Notes: a model not told the origin generated them from the sequence alone. Shown: positions 51,574 through 61,034, counted from the first letter of the stretch. The stretch: 64,000 nt of DNA from Rhodothermia bacterium (GCA_030428385.1 JAUIDY010000012.1:1-64000), one strand, 5' to 3'. Made by a program: numbers and translations.

Positions 51574-53235
51574 ATGAAAACCCCACGCTTTCTCTTCGTG
51601 CTCGTTGGCCTCTTCCTGCTGGGAGGGCCTGCCTGTGCTGCTCAGGACGCGCCCCTGCCTACCGTCATGGATGAAGTGCGCGTCCCTATGGCAGACGATG
51701 TCACGCTGCGTACCCTCGTCTTCCGCCCTGAGCAGGCGGGCACCTACCCGGTGGTGCTTTACATCCCGCCGTACGATATCGACAACCCGCATCGGCAGGC
51801 GCTGGGCACGTTCCTCGCCGCACATGGCTATGTGATGGTGATGCAGGCTCCACGGGGCAAGTACGGCTCCGACGGCACCTATCTGCCCTTCATTGATGAG
51901 GTGCCCGACCTGATGGCCACGCTCGAATGGGCGCTGGTGCAGCCGTGGAGCAATGGCGATGTGGGGATTTATGGAAGCTCCTCGTCCAGCTATTCGGGGC
52001 AACTATTGGCGGCAACGCAGCATCCAGCCATCAAGGCGCTGGTGAACAAGTCAGGGCTGACCGACACGCAGGACTTGTTTTTCCCCGGCGGGACGTTTCG
52101 GCTGAACACGCTTTATCCGTGGCTCACCTTTTTCTATCTCGGCGAGCGTTTTCCCTTCGACCAGTGGCCGGCCCGCTTCGAGGCGTGGCCCGTGTCAAGC
52201 GGATTCGGATGGGAGCCGGGCTTGCTCGATCGGATGGCGCAACAGGGCATGGTGGATGTTGCCAAGATCGAGGTGCCCACATTGCATATCACCGGCTGGA
52301 ACGACGTGGTGTATCGCCACACGCTGCGGCTCTTTGAAGGCATTGCCGAGAACAGGGGAGGCACGGTGCCTCAAAAGCTCATAATGGGGCCGTGGATGCA
52401 CAACTACGACGGCGAGCAAACCCAATTTGGCGATGTGGATTATGGCCCCGATAGCCAACTCAGCACCGAAGCGGAGCGGGCGGAGGTGCTGGCATGGTTC
52501 GACCAGCACCTGAAGGGCGAACCGAAAAACAATACCCAAGCCCCGGTGCGTGTGTTTGTGATGGGGGAGAACCAGTGGGTCGAGTCGGAGCAGTGGCCGT
52601 TGGCTGGAACAACGGAGAAGCGCTGGTACCTCGCCCCGAGCGGGACACTTTCGGAAGATGCACCAACGGGCACGGAGCAAATGTCGTTTACTTATGATCC
52701 TGCCCATCCCGTTCCGTCGTATGGGGGCGTCAATTCGCATCTGTTCCCCGAGGACGCAGGCCCCCGTGACCAGGCTCCGTTTGCAGAGCGGAGCGACGTG
52801 CTGGTGTTTACCTCGGCCCCGATAGAAGACACGTATACACTCGCCGGACGAATCCGAATGGTACTGTACGCTGCCACCGATGCGCCCGACACCGACTTCA
52901 CCGCTAAGCTGGTTGTCATCCGCCCCGATGGGTATCAGATGATTGTCGAAGATGGCATCGTGCGGGCGCGCTACCACAACGGCTACCCTGTTGCCACACC
53001 AATCACGCCTGGCGAAGTGTTCCGCTACGAAATAGACCTTGGGTGGACGGCGTTGAGGCTAGAGGCAGGCGAGCGGCTGGGGGTGCATATTTCCAGCAGC
53101 AACTTTCCCAAGTACGCGCGCAACCCCAACACCGGCGACGATCCGCTGCACGCGACCTCCTTTCAGCCCGCTACACAAACCATACATCTGTCGCCCGCCC
53201 AGCCGTCTCACCTGGTACTTACGGTGGTGGATTAG
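51574..53235 (+). CDS. CocE/NonD-family hydrolase (exported)
   Basis: Product of 553 aa. Signal peptide FLFVLVGLFLLGGPACAAQD. The X-Pro dipeptidyl-peptidase (S15) fold is present: VLYIPPYDIDNPHRQALGTF, PRGKYGSDGTYLPF, nucleophile region GDVGIYGSSSSSYSGQLLAA, ITGWNDVVYRHTLR, GPWMHNYDG (His), and the C-terminal jelly-roll (PepX_C) domain from RWYLAPSGTL to LVLTVVD. Such enzymes cleave acyl esters or X-Pro peptides. Regulated by the divergent TetR (inference). Confidence 0.92.
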   Translation: MKTPRFLFVLVGLFLLGGPACAAQDAPLPTVMDEVRVPMADDVTLRTLVFRPEQAGTYPVVLYIPPYDIDNPHRQALGTFLAAHGYVMVMQAPRGKYGSDGTYLPFIDEVPDLMATLEWALVQPWSNGDVGIYGSSSSSYSGQLLAATQHPAIKALVNKSGLTDTQDLFFPGGTFRLNTLYPWLTFFYLGERFPFDQWPARFEAWPVSSGFGWEPGLLDRMAQQGMVDVAKIEVPTLHITGWNDVVYRHTLRLFEGIAENRGGTVPQKLIMGPWMHNYDGEQTQFGDVDYGPDSQLSTEAERAEVLAWFDQHLKGEPKNNTQAPVRVFVMGENQWVESEQWPLAGTTEKRWYLAPSGTLSEDAPTGTEQMSFTYDPAHPVPSYGGVNSHLFPEDAGPRDQAPFAERSDVLVFTSAPIEDTYTLAGRIRMVLYAATDAPDTDFTAKLVVIRPDGYQMIVEDGIVRARYHNGYPVATPITPGEVFRYEIDLGWTALRLEAGERLGVHISSSNFPKYARNPNTGDDPLHATSFQPATQTIHLSPAQPSHLVLTVVD

Positions 53236-53354
53236 GAAAGGGTCGTGGCCTGCGCAAGTGCTCTCGTAGCGATTTTGTTTCCGCCTTATTAGTCCGTCGC
53301 GCGATTGGCGCACGTAAACGTCGTGTCCCACGATGTCCTCTTGATCGCGTCTCG

Positions 53355-53629
53355 TTGTGAAAGGGCGAAAAACCAACACGCTCGCTGGATGCTAATGACA
53401 TTCTTGTTCTTTCAGGGACGAAAGAACCAAAGTCCTGCCGCCTCCGAAACGCACGAACCCCGATCCAACCCCGCCTACTCCGTACCCAACGGGCACAAAA
53501 TACAACGCAATCCCGAATCGCCCCGGTGATGCCCATTGGCTAAACGCACCGGGGTTCCACCCTCCGCGCCCATGCCACGGAGGCGGCATTGGTGCTCGGT
53601 TCCAGTGCCTTATCAACCGATCACCGTTT
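53355..53629. repeat. Interspersed repeat family X, copy C
   Basis: Closely matches copy A: TTGTGAAAGGGCGAAAAACC, then TTGTTCTTTCAGGGACGAAA (hairpin), CCAAAGTCCTGCCGCCTCCG, and the stem CCCCGGTG (53521-53528)/CACCGGGG (53547-53554) with an identical 18-nt loop. It ends ATCAACCGATCACCGTT. The middle of copy A (about 80 bp) is missing. It follows the CocE gene with no other gene in the 512-bp gap. Confidence 0.75.
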
Positions 53630-53636
53630 GAAAGAT

Positions 53637-53686
53637 GCACCGTTGCCAGCGTAGAGCACCGTTGCCAGCGTAGAGCACCGTTGCCA
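53637..53686. repeat. 19-bp tandem repeat, about 2.6 copies
   Basis: GCACCGTTGCCAGCGTAGA repeated at 53637-53655 and 53656-53674, with a partial third (53675-53686). Directly downstream of repeat X copy C. 53687-53747 shows nothing recognisable. Confidence 0.9.
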
Positions 53687-53747
53687 TGAAAAAGGACAAA
53701 ACCAACAAGTACGCAGCAGGCGACAGCGAGGTGTACCTGTACGCTTC

Positions 53748-54572
53748 TTAAAGCGAAGGGGTGGTGCTGTTTACGGCATAGAGATACGCCTCGTTCAACA
53801 GCGCAAAAAGGGTGTCGGATAGGTGCTCGTACTCTTCCTGCACCACTCCCTCAAAGCCATAGTCATTCCAGGATCCCATGCCGCCAAATACCCAGGCCGC
53901 CTGCGCTGCTGCAAGCAGTTGCGCCGCGTCCAACGAGAGCAACCCCGGCGGTGCCAGATCACTCGGTGCCGCGTCGGCGAGATCGGTGGTGTGCAACGCA
54001 CGAAGGCCACGCTGAAATGCCTCAATGAAACCAGACAGGTGGTGGGTATCGGCGAACGTGGAGAGCGTCTCCAGGTTGTTAATCAGGTCCGATTTGATGG
54101 GGGCAGGGGGGCGTGCGTCAAGGGGCGCTGTTTGTTGGTGGCGCAGCAGGCAGCCATAGGTGACCTGCCAAATTAGCCTGTCGGGGTGGTCCTGGTCGCC
54201 GATGTTCCAGCGTGCTTTCCAAAAGTCGCTGCCTGAAGGGTGAATGGCCTCGATAAACCAATGGCCGCCACCGCCGATGAAGGCCACCGTCATGCGGTCG
54301 GAGAAGTCGGTCTGGTCCGACGGTTCATAGACCAACCGTAGCCCATAAACTCCTTCCTGTTGCATCCGCGTCAGCCACGCGACGGGATCATCGGCAAAGC
54401 GGGTTTCGCCCCAGGTGCCGTCCTGAGATTGGAACGCCACAAAGCGCACCCACTCACAGAACATAAAAGCGGGATGGTGGGGATAGAACCCTTCGTCGGC
54501 ATGTCCGCCATCGCGCAGCATCGCATTGCCGTAAAGGGTCAGGGCGATCGCCTGCGAAATGGTTCCTTGCAT
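53748..54572 (-). CDS. Hypothetical protein of 274 aa
   Basis: No signal peptide. Notable segments: YPHHPAFMFCEWVRFVAFQS, IGGGGHWFIEAIHPSGSDFW, GLLSLDAAQLLAAAQAAWVF and DYGFEGVVQEEYEHLSDTLF. No family recognised with certainty. It lies 15 nt upstream of the beta-lactamase-fold gene's end, on the same strand, after a long repeat-rich gap. Confidence 0.65.
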   Translation of the reverse strand: MQGTISQAIALTLYGNAMLRDGGHADEGFYPHHPAFMFCEWVRFVAFQSQDGTWGETRFADDPVAWLTRMQQEGVYGLRLVYEPSDQTDFSDRMTVAFIGGGGHWFIEAIHPSGSDFWKARWNIGDQDHPDRLIWQVTYGCLLRHQQTAPLDARPPAPIKSDLINNLETLSTFADTHHLSGFIEAFQRGLRALHTTDLADAAPSDLAPPGLLSLDAAQLLAAAQAAWVFGGMGSWNDYGFEGVVQEEYEHLSDTLFALLNEAYLYAVNSTTPSL

Positions 54573-54587
54573 CGCGGCGGGTGTTCG

Positions 54588-55898
54588 CTATTCGGTGGAG
54601 GCGATTTCTGCGGAGGCTGTAATCGGTCCATACACGGCGTCGCGGAACGCTTTGTGCAGGCCCACCTGATCGAAGGGCATCAGTTGCACGAATAGCACGG
54701 CGGTGAGGTCGTTCGTCGGGTCAACCCAGAACAGCGTGCTGGCCGCGCCGTCCCAGAAAAACTCACCGACGACGCCGTTATTCTCTTCCGCCGAGGCGGG
54801 CGGACGCAGGCGCACGGCGAAGTCAACTCCGAAGCCGACCTGCCCCTTGCTGGGCAACCACGACCGTTCTTCCACATCGTCGGACAAGTGGCTCGTGGCC
54901 ATCAGTTGCACGGTTTCGGGTTGGAGGATGCGTACGCCGTCGAGTTCGCCTTCGTGGGCGAGCATCTGCGCGAAGCGGCTGTAGTTGTCGATGGTCGCGG
55001 TGAAGCCAAAGCCGCCGGGCGTCAGGGGCCATTCGTTCGTGTTGAAGGAATGGATCGCTTCATCGGGGATGCGGGTGAGGACGGAGTCTTCGCGGCTGCG
55101 GCGGTAGACGGCGGCGAGGCGGTCGCGGTCTTCTTCGGGCACAAAGTAGCGCGTCTCGGTCATGCCGAGCGGGTCGAAGATGTGCTCCTGCACGTATTCA
55201 TCGAACGGTTGGCCGGAGAGCCGCTCCACGAGAAACGCCTGCACATCCACCGACGGCCCGTAGGCCCACCGTTCGCCGGGGTGGAAAAACAGCGGCACGC
55301 TGCCCAGCTTTTCCGCCATCTGCGTCAGGGTGTTGTTGCGGTCCATCGCGTTGGCTTCCTGTGACAGGGTGCGAACAGCTTCCGGCGCGTCGCCCGTGGC
55401 AAAACCAGCGGTGTGGCGCGTGATGTCGCGGATCGTGATCGGGCGGCGGGGCGCTTCGTAGATCGGGTTGCCGTCTGCGTCTTCGCCTGCGTACACGCGC
55501 ATGTTGGCGAACTCGGGCGCATACTGCGACAGCGAATCGTCGAGTTGAAACGCGCCGTCTTCGTACAGCGTCATCAGCGCCACGCCCGTGATGGGCTTCG
55601 TCATAGAGTAGATCTGCACGATGGTGTTGCGGGCCATCGGCACCTCGTTCTCGATGTCGGCCATGCCGAAGGCGTTAAAATAGGCTTCTTCGCCGTCTTC
55701 GTAGATCAGCGTGGAAACGCCAGCGATCATGCCTGCATCGGTCAGGCCGCTGAGGGTGCTGTTGAGGCGTTCAACGGCGGCATCGTCAATGATTTGCGTC
55801 GGTGCCGCGTCGGTGGTGGTTTCGGAGTCGGGGGTTTCGGCAGTGCAAGCGCTCAGCACAAGCAGCGCGAGGAGGAAGGCATGAGGGACGAATCGCAT
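54588..55898 (-). CDS. Serine hydrolase of the beta-lactamase (class C-like) family, lipoprotein
   Basis: Product of 436 aa. Lipobox in LLALLVLSACTAE. The PBP/beta-lactamase fold: SxxK in QIYSMTKPITGVALMTLYED, the Tyr motif as YGPSVDVQAFLVERLSG and the third motif region near FFWDGAASTLFWVDP in place of KTG-like HGG. It probably acts as an esterase or DD-peptidase-like enzyme rather than an antibiotic-resistance enzyme. The ATG at 55898 gives the lipoprotein signal; the longer frame from 56048 does not. Confidence 0.9.
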   Translation of the reverse strand: MRFVPHAFLLALLVLSACTAETPDSETTTDAAPTQIIDDAAVERLNSTLSGLTDAGMIAGVSTLIYEDGEEAYFNAFGMADIENEVPMARNTIVQIYSMTKPITGVALMTLYEDGAFQLDDSLSQYAPEFANMRVYAGEDADGNPIYEAPRRPITIRDITRHTAGFATGDAPEAVRTLSQEANAMDRNNTLTQMAEKLGSVPLFFHPGERWAYGPSVDVQAFLVERLSGQPFDEYVQEHIFDPLGMTETRYFVPEEDRDRLAAVYRRSREDSVLTRIPDEAIHSFNTNEWPLTPGGFGFTATIDNYSRFAQMLAHEGELDGVRILQPETVQLMATSHLSDDVEERSWLPSKGQVGFGVDFAVRLRPPASAEENNGVVGEFFWDGAASTLFWVDPTNDLTAVLFVQLMPFDQVGLHKAFRDAVYGPITASAEIASTE

Positions 55899-56063
55899 AA
55901 TAGCGGTCGGGGGTGAGGTGAGGGGGGTGAGCGGCCCTAGTATACCGCATGGCATCAACCGCTGCAATGTTTGCGAAAAGGAAGGGCAACGGTCTTCCTT
56001 TCGATGGTGTTGGTCAGGGTGGTGTCGTATTTTGCCGCGGTTGCTCATTCAGTTCTCATCGCC

Positions 56064-56717
56064 ATGACCCGTTTTTCGAACCGATTTGCCTGGAGCCTTG
56101 TGCTGATTCTGCTGCTGACGCCCGCGTGCAGCCGCATCTATTACAACACGATGGAAAGCTTCGGCTACCAGAAGCGCGAAATCCTTGTGGACCGGGTGGA
56201 AGACACGCGTGAGAGCCAGGAAGAAGCGAAGGAGCAGTTTCAGACGGCGCTGGAGCGGTTTAGCGAACTGACCAACTTCGACGGCGGCGACCTCGAAAAG
56301 CTCTACAACCGCCTCGAAAAAGAGTTTGAACGCAGCGAGAAACGCGCCGAGGACGTGCGCGATCACATCGATGACGTGGAAGATGTGGCGCAGGCGATGT
56401 TCCGCGAATGGGAGCAGGAGTTGGAGCAGTACAGCGATGCCAACCTGCGCCGCGCCAGCGAAGAGCAACTGGAAACCACGCGGGCCGAATACGACCAACT
56501 GCTGCGGGCCATGCGCCGCGCCGAGGACAAGATGGACCCCGTGCTCGACACGTTCCGCGATCAGGTGCTATTCCTCAAGCACAACCTCAACGCCCGCGCC
56601 ATCAGCTCGCTCGAAAACACGGTGGCGGGACTGGAAACCGACGTGGGTGCGCTCATCGCCGACATGGAAGCCTCCATCGACGAAGCCTCCCGCTTCATCG
56701 ACGGGATGCAGGGGTAA
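56064..56717 (+). CDS. DUF2959-family lipoprotein
   Basis: Product of 217 aa. The signal peptide ends in a lipobox (LILLLTPAC), then YYNTMESFGYQKREILVDRV, the DUF2959 hallmark, and an almost wholly helical body with coiled-coil heptads (FERSEKRAEDVRDHIDDVED; AEYDQLLRAMRRAEDKMDPV) and the C-terminal DVGALIADMEASIDEASRFI. Start at 56064; the open frame from 55971 would bury the signal peptide. Likely an outer-membrane lipoprotein; role unknown. Confidence 0.88.
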   Translation: MTRFSNRFAWSLVLILLLTPACSRIYYNTMESFGYQKREILVDRVEDTRESQEEAKEQFQTALERFSELTNFDGGDLEKLYNRLEKEFERSEKRAEDVRDHIDDVEDVAQAMFREWEQELEQYSDANLRRASEEQLETTRAEYDQLLRAMRRAEDKMDPVLDTFRDQVLFLKHNLNARAISSLENTVAGLETDVGALIADMEASIDEASRFIDGMQG

Positions 56718-56804
56718 CTTTTTGGGCCACCCCCTTGACCGTGGACTATACTCCACCCTTTATCTTCTGCGCCGAACGAACCTTTTCGATCAAACGGTGC
56801 AGTT

Positions 56805-57212
56805 ATGAACAAGCAGAAAGGGAAGCAACAGCAGCCTGGTGTGGCAGCGATTGACGGGTCTTCAACGGTGGAAGAATCCCTGCCGATTGCCTGTAACCTG
56901 GAGGTGCTGCCTGCTGAAGAGCGGGCCATGCATGTGTCTGAAAACATTCGCCTGTTTCAGGCCGTCGAGGCGATTGAAGAAACGACCAGCGGGTACGCGT
57001 TTCGGTTGCCTGCACACGCGGACTTTATTATGCAGGCGGCCCGGTTTATGTCGCTCGAACGGATGTGTTGTCCGTTTTTCCGTTTTCACCTCATCCTCGA
57101 ACCGGCCCACGGTGCAGTATGGCTTCAACTGGAGGGACAGGAAGGCGTGAAGCCGTTTGTTGCGCAGGCCATTCTGCCACAGCTAAGCTCAGAGGTCGCA
57201 GGGAGAGGGTAG
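56805..57212 (+). CDS. Small protein with a CCPF motif, possibly metal-linked
   Basis: Product of 135 aa. SLPIACNLEVLPAEERAMHV, GYAFRLPAHADFIMQAARFM and SLERMCCPFFRFHLILEPAH. The vicinal Cys pair in CCPF is the feature of small proteins found beside MerR-type metal regulators. It converges tail-to-tail with the MerR-type gene (stops at 57212 and 57213, no gap). Function unproven; metal binding is a plausible inference. Confidence 0.7.
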   Translation: MNKQKGKQQQPGVAAIDGSSTVEESLPIACNLEVLPAEERAMHVSENIRLFQAVEAIEETTSGYAFRLPAHADFIMQAARFMSLERMCCPFFRFHLILEPAHGAVWLQLEGQEGVKPFVAQAILPQLSSEVAGRG

Positions 57213-57599
57213 TTACAGGCACAGCGAGGAGACAGAAACGTCCGTGCAGGTGCCGTCGCAGACCGTAAGCACTTTGCGGATCTGTTCCTGATGACGCTGT
57301 AGCTCGGCGATTTGTGCGTCGAGGCGGGTCAGTTTCTCGGTAAGCTGATCGGGAAGGTGCCTGCACGGCGTGGTGCTTTGCTCAAACTGATCGAGCAAGG
57401 CAGTAATTTCCTTAAGGGTAAAGCCGAGCTTTTTGAGGGGCTGGGTATATCGAAGCCGTGTCAGTGCCGCCTCAGGGTAATCCTTGTAGTTGTTGGTTCG
57501 GCGTATCGTGCGGTCGGCGCGAATCAGGCCTACTTTTTCATAAAAGCGGATCGTGTCTCGTGAGAAGCCGCTCCGCCGGGAGAGTTCACCAATAAGCAT
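57213..57599 (-). CDS. MerR-family transcriptional regulator (heavy-metal type)
   Basis: Product of 128 aa. HTH MLIGELSRRSGFSRDTIRFY and NNYKDYPEAALTRLRYTQPL, dimerisation helix LGFTLKEITALLDQFEQSTT, LDAQIAELQRHQEQIRKVL and a C-terminal Cys-containing loop VCDGTCTDVSVSSLCL. Cysteines at about residues 78, 113, 117 and 127 fit metal sensing of the MerR/CueR/ZntR kind, though the exact spacing of none is matched. Converges with the CCPF gene. Confidence 0.88.
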   Translation of the reverse strand: MLIGELSRRSGFSRDTIRFYEKVGLIRADRTIRRTNNYKDYPEAALTRLRYTQPLKKLGFTLKEITALLDQFEQSTTPCRHLPDQLTEKLTRLDAQIAELQRHQEQIRKVLTVCDGTCTDVSVSSLCL

Positions 57600-57701
57600 A
57601 CGGAAGCCGGGCTTTTAAGCAGGAAGACCCGGTCTATATGAAGCGCAGCGCCCCATGTTTCAGGTTGCCTGTTGGTTAGCGAGGAGAGAGGAAGGCAGGG
57701 A

Positions 57702-60257
57702 TTAATGAACATGAATAACCGGTTGGGTGATGGTTTGTCCGTTCGCCTCAGCGCGAAGGACGTACAGTCCGCTCGGAAGCGAATCCGCGTTCCAAGTGAC
57801 CGCGTGCGTGCCCTGCCCAAGCCATCCGTCGTGCAGCAGCGCGACCTGTCGGCCTAGTCCGTCATATATGGCCAGTTGCACGGACTGGGGCGTGTCCAGC
57901 GTAAGGGTGAACTGCGTAGATTCGGCAAACGGATTGGGATACGGTGCGGAGAGTTGATGGTTCGTTGGAACGTCGGGTGCCTCGGCAATACTGACCTGAA
58001 TTGATGGATCGGTGTAGATGGCGAAATTGACCGTTTGGATGCCCGTGTTGGTCTCGGAGAAATCACCACCCACGTACAGGCTGTTGCCACTGGCATCGAA
58101 GGCGTAGACGTCGCCCGTGGTGCCTCGGAGGCTGAGGAGGCCGCCGCCCACGTCGTGCCACATGCCGCCGCTCCACCGGGCGAGGGCATCGGCGTTGGGG
58201 TTGTTGCCTGCGTTGGAAAACACGCCGCCCACGTACAGGTCTTTGCCAATGTCGGCGAGTTCGTAGACGTAAAAGTCAAGCGGCTCGCCGACAGCGTTCC
58301 ATCCCGCGCCGTCCCACCGAGCGAGGTAGCTGGCCCCCGGCGTCCCGCCCGCGTTGAGGAAACGCCCCCCGGCATACAGGTCGCCATTGCTGACGGCCAG
58401 GGCATGCACCGCCCCGCTGAGTCCCGTCCCTACGCTTTGCCACGCTGCGCCATCCCACTGGGCGATGTTGTCCGCCTGGATGTTGCCCCCGGCGTCGAGG
58501 AAGGCGCCGCCCGCCACGAGGGTGCCGCCGTGGAACGCCAGGGCATCCACACGGCCCGTCAGCCCCGTTCCGAGGCTGTGCCACTGGCTACCATCCCACC
58601 GGGCCACATAATCGGCATCGGGCAGGCCGCCGCCATCGACAAAGAAACCGCCCGCGTACAGGTCGTCGCCATCAAAAAGCAGCGCGTTGACGCCCAGAAA
58701 CGCGTCGTTGTTGAGGGGCATGAGGCCGGTGCCCAGGTTGTCCCATTGGCTGCCATCCCAGCGGGCCACGCCATCGGCGTTAGAGAGACCGCCCGCGTTG
58801 AAGAAGGCCCCGCCCACGTACAGGTCGTCGCCCTTAAAGGCCAGCGCATTGACGACCCCATTGAGTCCTTCGCCGACGTTGCGCCACCCAGTGCCGTCCC
58901 AATGCGCGATGCCGCCGAGTCCGGTGGCGTGATTGCCTTCGGGGTTGAGGAAGTCGCCGCCGATATACACATCGTCGCCCTTTACAGCAACCGCATACAC
59001 GGTGCCCGTGACCCCATTGCCTACCGGACGCCATGCTTGGCCTGTCCAGCGCACGAAGTTGGTGTAGTTGAAGTTGAGGCCTCCGCCTTCGTTGAGAATG
59101 GTGCCGCCTGCGTACAGGTCATCGCCGAAGGCGGCAAGGGTGGTGGGAATACCGAGCAGCCCCGCGCCGAGGTCGCGCCATGCGGCACCATCCCACTGGG
59201 CAATGCCGCCCGCGCCGGACGCCACACCGCCTTCCGGGTTGAAGAAGTTGCCGCTCGCATACAAGGCGTCGTTGTACACATGCAGATCATAAACTTCTTC
59301 GGTGATGCCCACGCCCACGTTTTGCCACGCGGCGCCGTCCCACTGGGCAATGTAGTCGGCGTCCGTGTTGCCACCTGCGTCCGTAAAGTCGCCACCGGCA
59401 TACAACGTGCCGTTGTACACTTCGAGGGTGTTCACATTGCGGTTGAGTCCGGTGCCGAGGTTGTGCCACTGGCCGCCATCCCACCGGGCCACGCGGTCGG
59501 CGTCGGTGTTGCCGCCCGCGTCGCGGAATTCGCCCGCCGCGAACAGGTCGTTGCCCATCACCGTCAGCGCCAAGACTTCGCCGTTGAGGCCGGTGCCGAT
59601 GCTGTGCCACTGGCTGCCATCCCACCGGGCGAGGTTGTCGGCGTTGGCATTGCCGCCTGCGTTGTTAAAGAGGCCGCCGATGTACAGATCGCCGCCCAGG
59701 ACCGCGAGGGCATTCACCGTGCCGTTAAACGCCGTGCCCAGGCTTCGCCACTGCTCGCCGTCCCATTGCGCCACCGTGCGGATATTGCCACCCGACAGTT
59801 GGAACGCGCCGCCCACAAACAGGTCGTCGCCGATAAAAGCCAGCGCCAGCACCGTACCCAAAACGGTCTCCGTCCCGATGGTTTCCCACTGCGCCCCATC
59901 CCAGCGGACGAGTCCCTGGAAGCCGCCGACATACAAGTAGCCATCGTGGGCCAGCAAGGCGGTGGGTTGCTGAGCACCGTTCAGGTTCAGGCGGGCGTAG
60001 GCCAGGCCGCTGAATTGGGTATCCCAGCCGTCCTGCTGGTCGGTTTTTACGAAGCGTGGCGTCCCATCGGCATGGGGGTGCAGCGTGTAGCCTGTCACAT
60101 CGAAGCTGCCTTGGGCGTCGGTGCGGAGTGTGCCATCGGCGTTGAGGGCGGTGGCGAGGGCGGGCAACGCAGACAAACCCTGGGGCTGCGGCTGGGCGTT
60201 GGCCATCCGGGAAGGGAGAAACAGGAAGAAGAGCGCAAAAACAACAGTGGCTTTCAT
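57702..60257 (-). CDS. Secreted propeller-repeat protein with type IX-like sorting domain
   Basis: Product of 851 aa. Signal peptide MKATVVFALFFLFLPSRMAN (cleavage after NAQ). Residues about 110-750 hold 13 full repeats of about 47 aa plus a partial one, each with the pattern (L/V)ARWDG..W..(L/I)GTGL.G.V.AL....D(L)Y.GG.F..AGG; 14 blades would fit two seven-bladed beta-propellers. The C-terminus is a sorting domain: HQLSAPYPNPFAESTQFTL, LAIYDGLGRQVALLHDGWLG, PSGLYVLRAEANGQ. Start at 60257. Divergent from the sigma/kinase module. Confidence 0.9.
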   Translation of the reverse strand: MKATVVFALFFLFLPSRMANAQPQPQGLSALPALATALNADGTLRTDAQGSFDVTGYTLHPHADGTPRFVKTDQQDGWDTQFSGLAYARLNLNGAQQPTALLAHDGYLYVGGFQGLVRWDGAQWETIGTETVLGTVLALAFIGDDLFVGGAFQLSGGNIRTVAQWDGEQWRSLGTAFNGTVNALAVLGGDLYIGGLFNNAGGNANADNLARWDGSQWHSIGTGLNGEVLALTVMGNDLFAAGEFRDAGGNTDADRVARWDGGQWHNLGTGLNRNVNTLEVYNGTLYAGGDFTDAGGNTDADYIAQWDGAAWQNVGVGITEEVYDLHVYNDALYASGNFFNPEGGVASGAGGIAQWDGAAWRDLGAGLLGIPTTLAAFGDDLYAGGTILNEGGGLNFNYTNFVRWTGQAWRPVGNGVTGTVYAVAVKGDDVYIGGDFLNPEGNHATGLGGIAHWDGTGWRNVGEGLNGVVNALAFKGDDLYVGGAFFNAGGLSNADGVARWDGSQWDNLGTGLMPLNNDAFLGVNALLFDGDDLYAGGFFVDGGGLPDADYVARWDGSQWHSLGTGLTGRVDALAFHGGTLVAGGAFLDAGGNIQADNIAQWDGAAWQSVGTGLSGAVHALAVSNGDLYAGGRFLNAGGTPGASYLARWDGAGWNAVGEPLDFYVYELADIGKDLYVGGVFSNAGNNPNADALARWSGGMWHDVGGGLLSLRGTTGDVYAFDASGNSLYVGGDFSETNTGIQTVNFAIYTDPSIQVSIAEAPDVPTNHQLSAPYPNPFAESTQFTLTLDTPQSVQLAIYDGLGRQVALLHDGWLGQGTHAVTWNADSLPSGLYVLRAEANGQTITQPVIHVH

Positions 60258-60452
60258 AATGCGACGGAATAGACAAGAAATGATGGAAGCGAGATGGTGC
60301 GTTGCTCCTGCCGGTGCTATTTCGTAAGCTTTCCCATTCGACAAAAAGGGGCGAAGGCGTAGCGCGTGCAAGGACGTACCCTATCTGCGCAAAAGCCGCG
60401 TGTGGGAAGTCATGATCTCCTTTTTTTAGTGTGGCGTGGCAACAGGAAGCGT

Positions 60453-61034
60453 ATGGCGAAGCCAACGGAGACGGTGGAACTATTAAAGCGCCTGCGGGCG
60501 GGTGACCGCGATGCGTTCGAGCGGTTGTATGCGCGGGTGTACGACGACCTCCGCGCCATCGCGCGGCGCAAGCTGGCGCAGGAGCACGACCGCAAAGGGC
60601 TTAGCACCACCGTACTGGTGCATGAAGCCTTCCTGCGCTTCAACGCCACCGACCAACTCGATGTAAAAAACCAGGCCCACTTCAAGGCCGTGGTGGCGCA
60701 GGCCATGCGGCGGGTGCTGTGGGACGTGGCGCGGCGCATCCGGGCGGAAAAACGCGGTGGCAACGCCCCTCATTTTTCGTTTCAGGACGAGTTGCACCTC
60801 GGCCGCCCCGTGCATACCGTCGAGGAAATCATCAACCTGCATCTGTCGCTGGAGCGGTTGGGCAAGCTGGACGAACGCAAGGCCAACGTTGTCACCTGTC
60901 GCTTTTTTGCGGAGATGGAGTACGAAGAAATCGCCGAGGCGCTGAATATCTCGGTCTCCACCGTGCAGCGCGACTGGAACGCCGCGCGGGCGTTGCTCAG
61001 CCGCTGGTTTAACGAAGGCGCCTCTGCGGCATAA
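60453..61034 (+). CDS. ECF-type RNA polymerase sigma factor (TIGR02999-like)
   Basis: Product of 193 aa. Regions 2 and 4 are readable: LLKRLRAGDRDAFERLYARV and TTVLVHEAFLRFNATDQLDV (region 2), FKAVVAQAMRRVLWDVARRI, then EMEYEEIAEALNISVSTVQR and WNAARALLSRWF (region 4). AQEHDRKGLSTTVLVHEAFL is the hallmark of the ECF group that is coupled to Ser/Thr kinases in Planctomycetota, Acidobacteriota and Rhodothermota. An AGGAAG box lies six bases before the ATG at 60453. The Ser/Thr kinase starts 24 nt downstream. Confidence 0.92.
   Translation: MAKPTETVELLKRLRAGDRDAFERLYARVYDDLRAIARRKLAQEHDRKGLSTTVLVHEAFLRFNATDQLDVKNQAHFKAVVAQAMRRVLWDVARRIRAEKRGGNAPHFSFQDELHLGRPVHTVEEIINLHLSLERLGKLDERKANVVTCRFFAEMEYEEIAEALNISVSTVQRDWNAARALLSRWFNEGASAA

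Noticed and set aside
58035-60272. 745-aa open frame on the + strand opposite the propeller gene
   Set aside because: It is antisense to a repeat-rich GC-rich gene; the sense strand has the signal peptide, repeat pattern and sorting domain, while the antisense translation has no recognisable domain.
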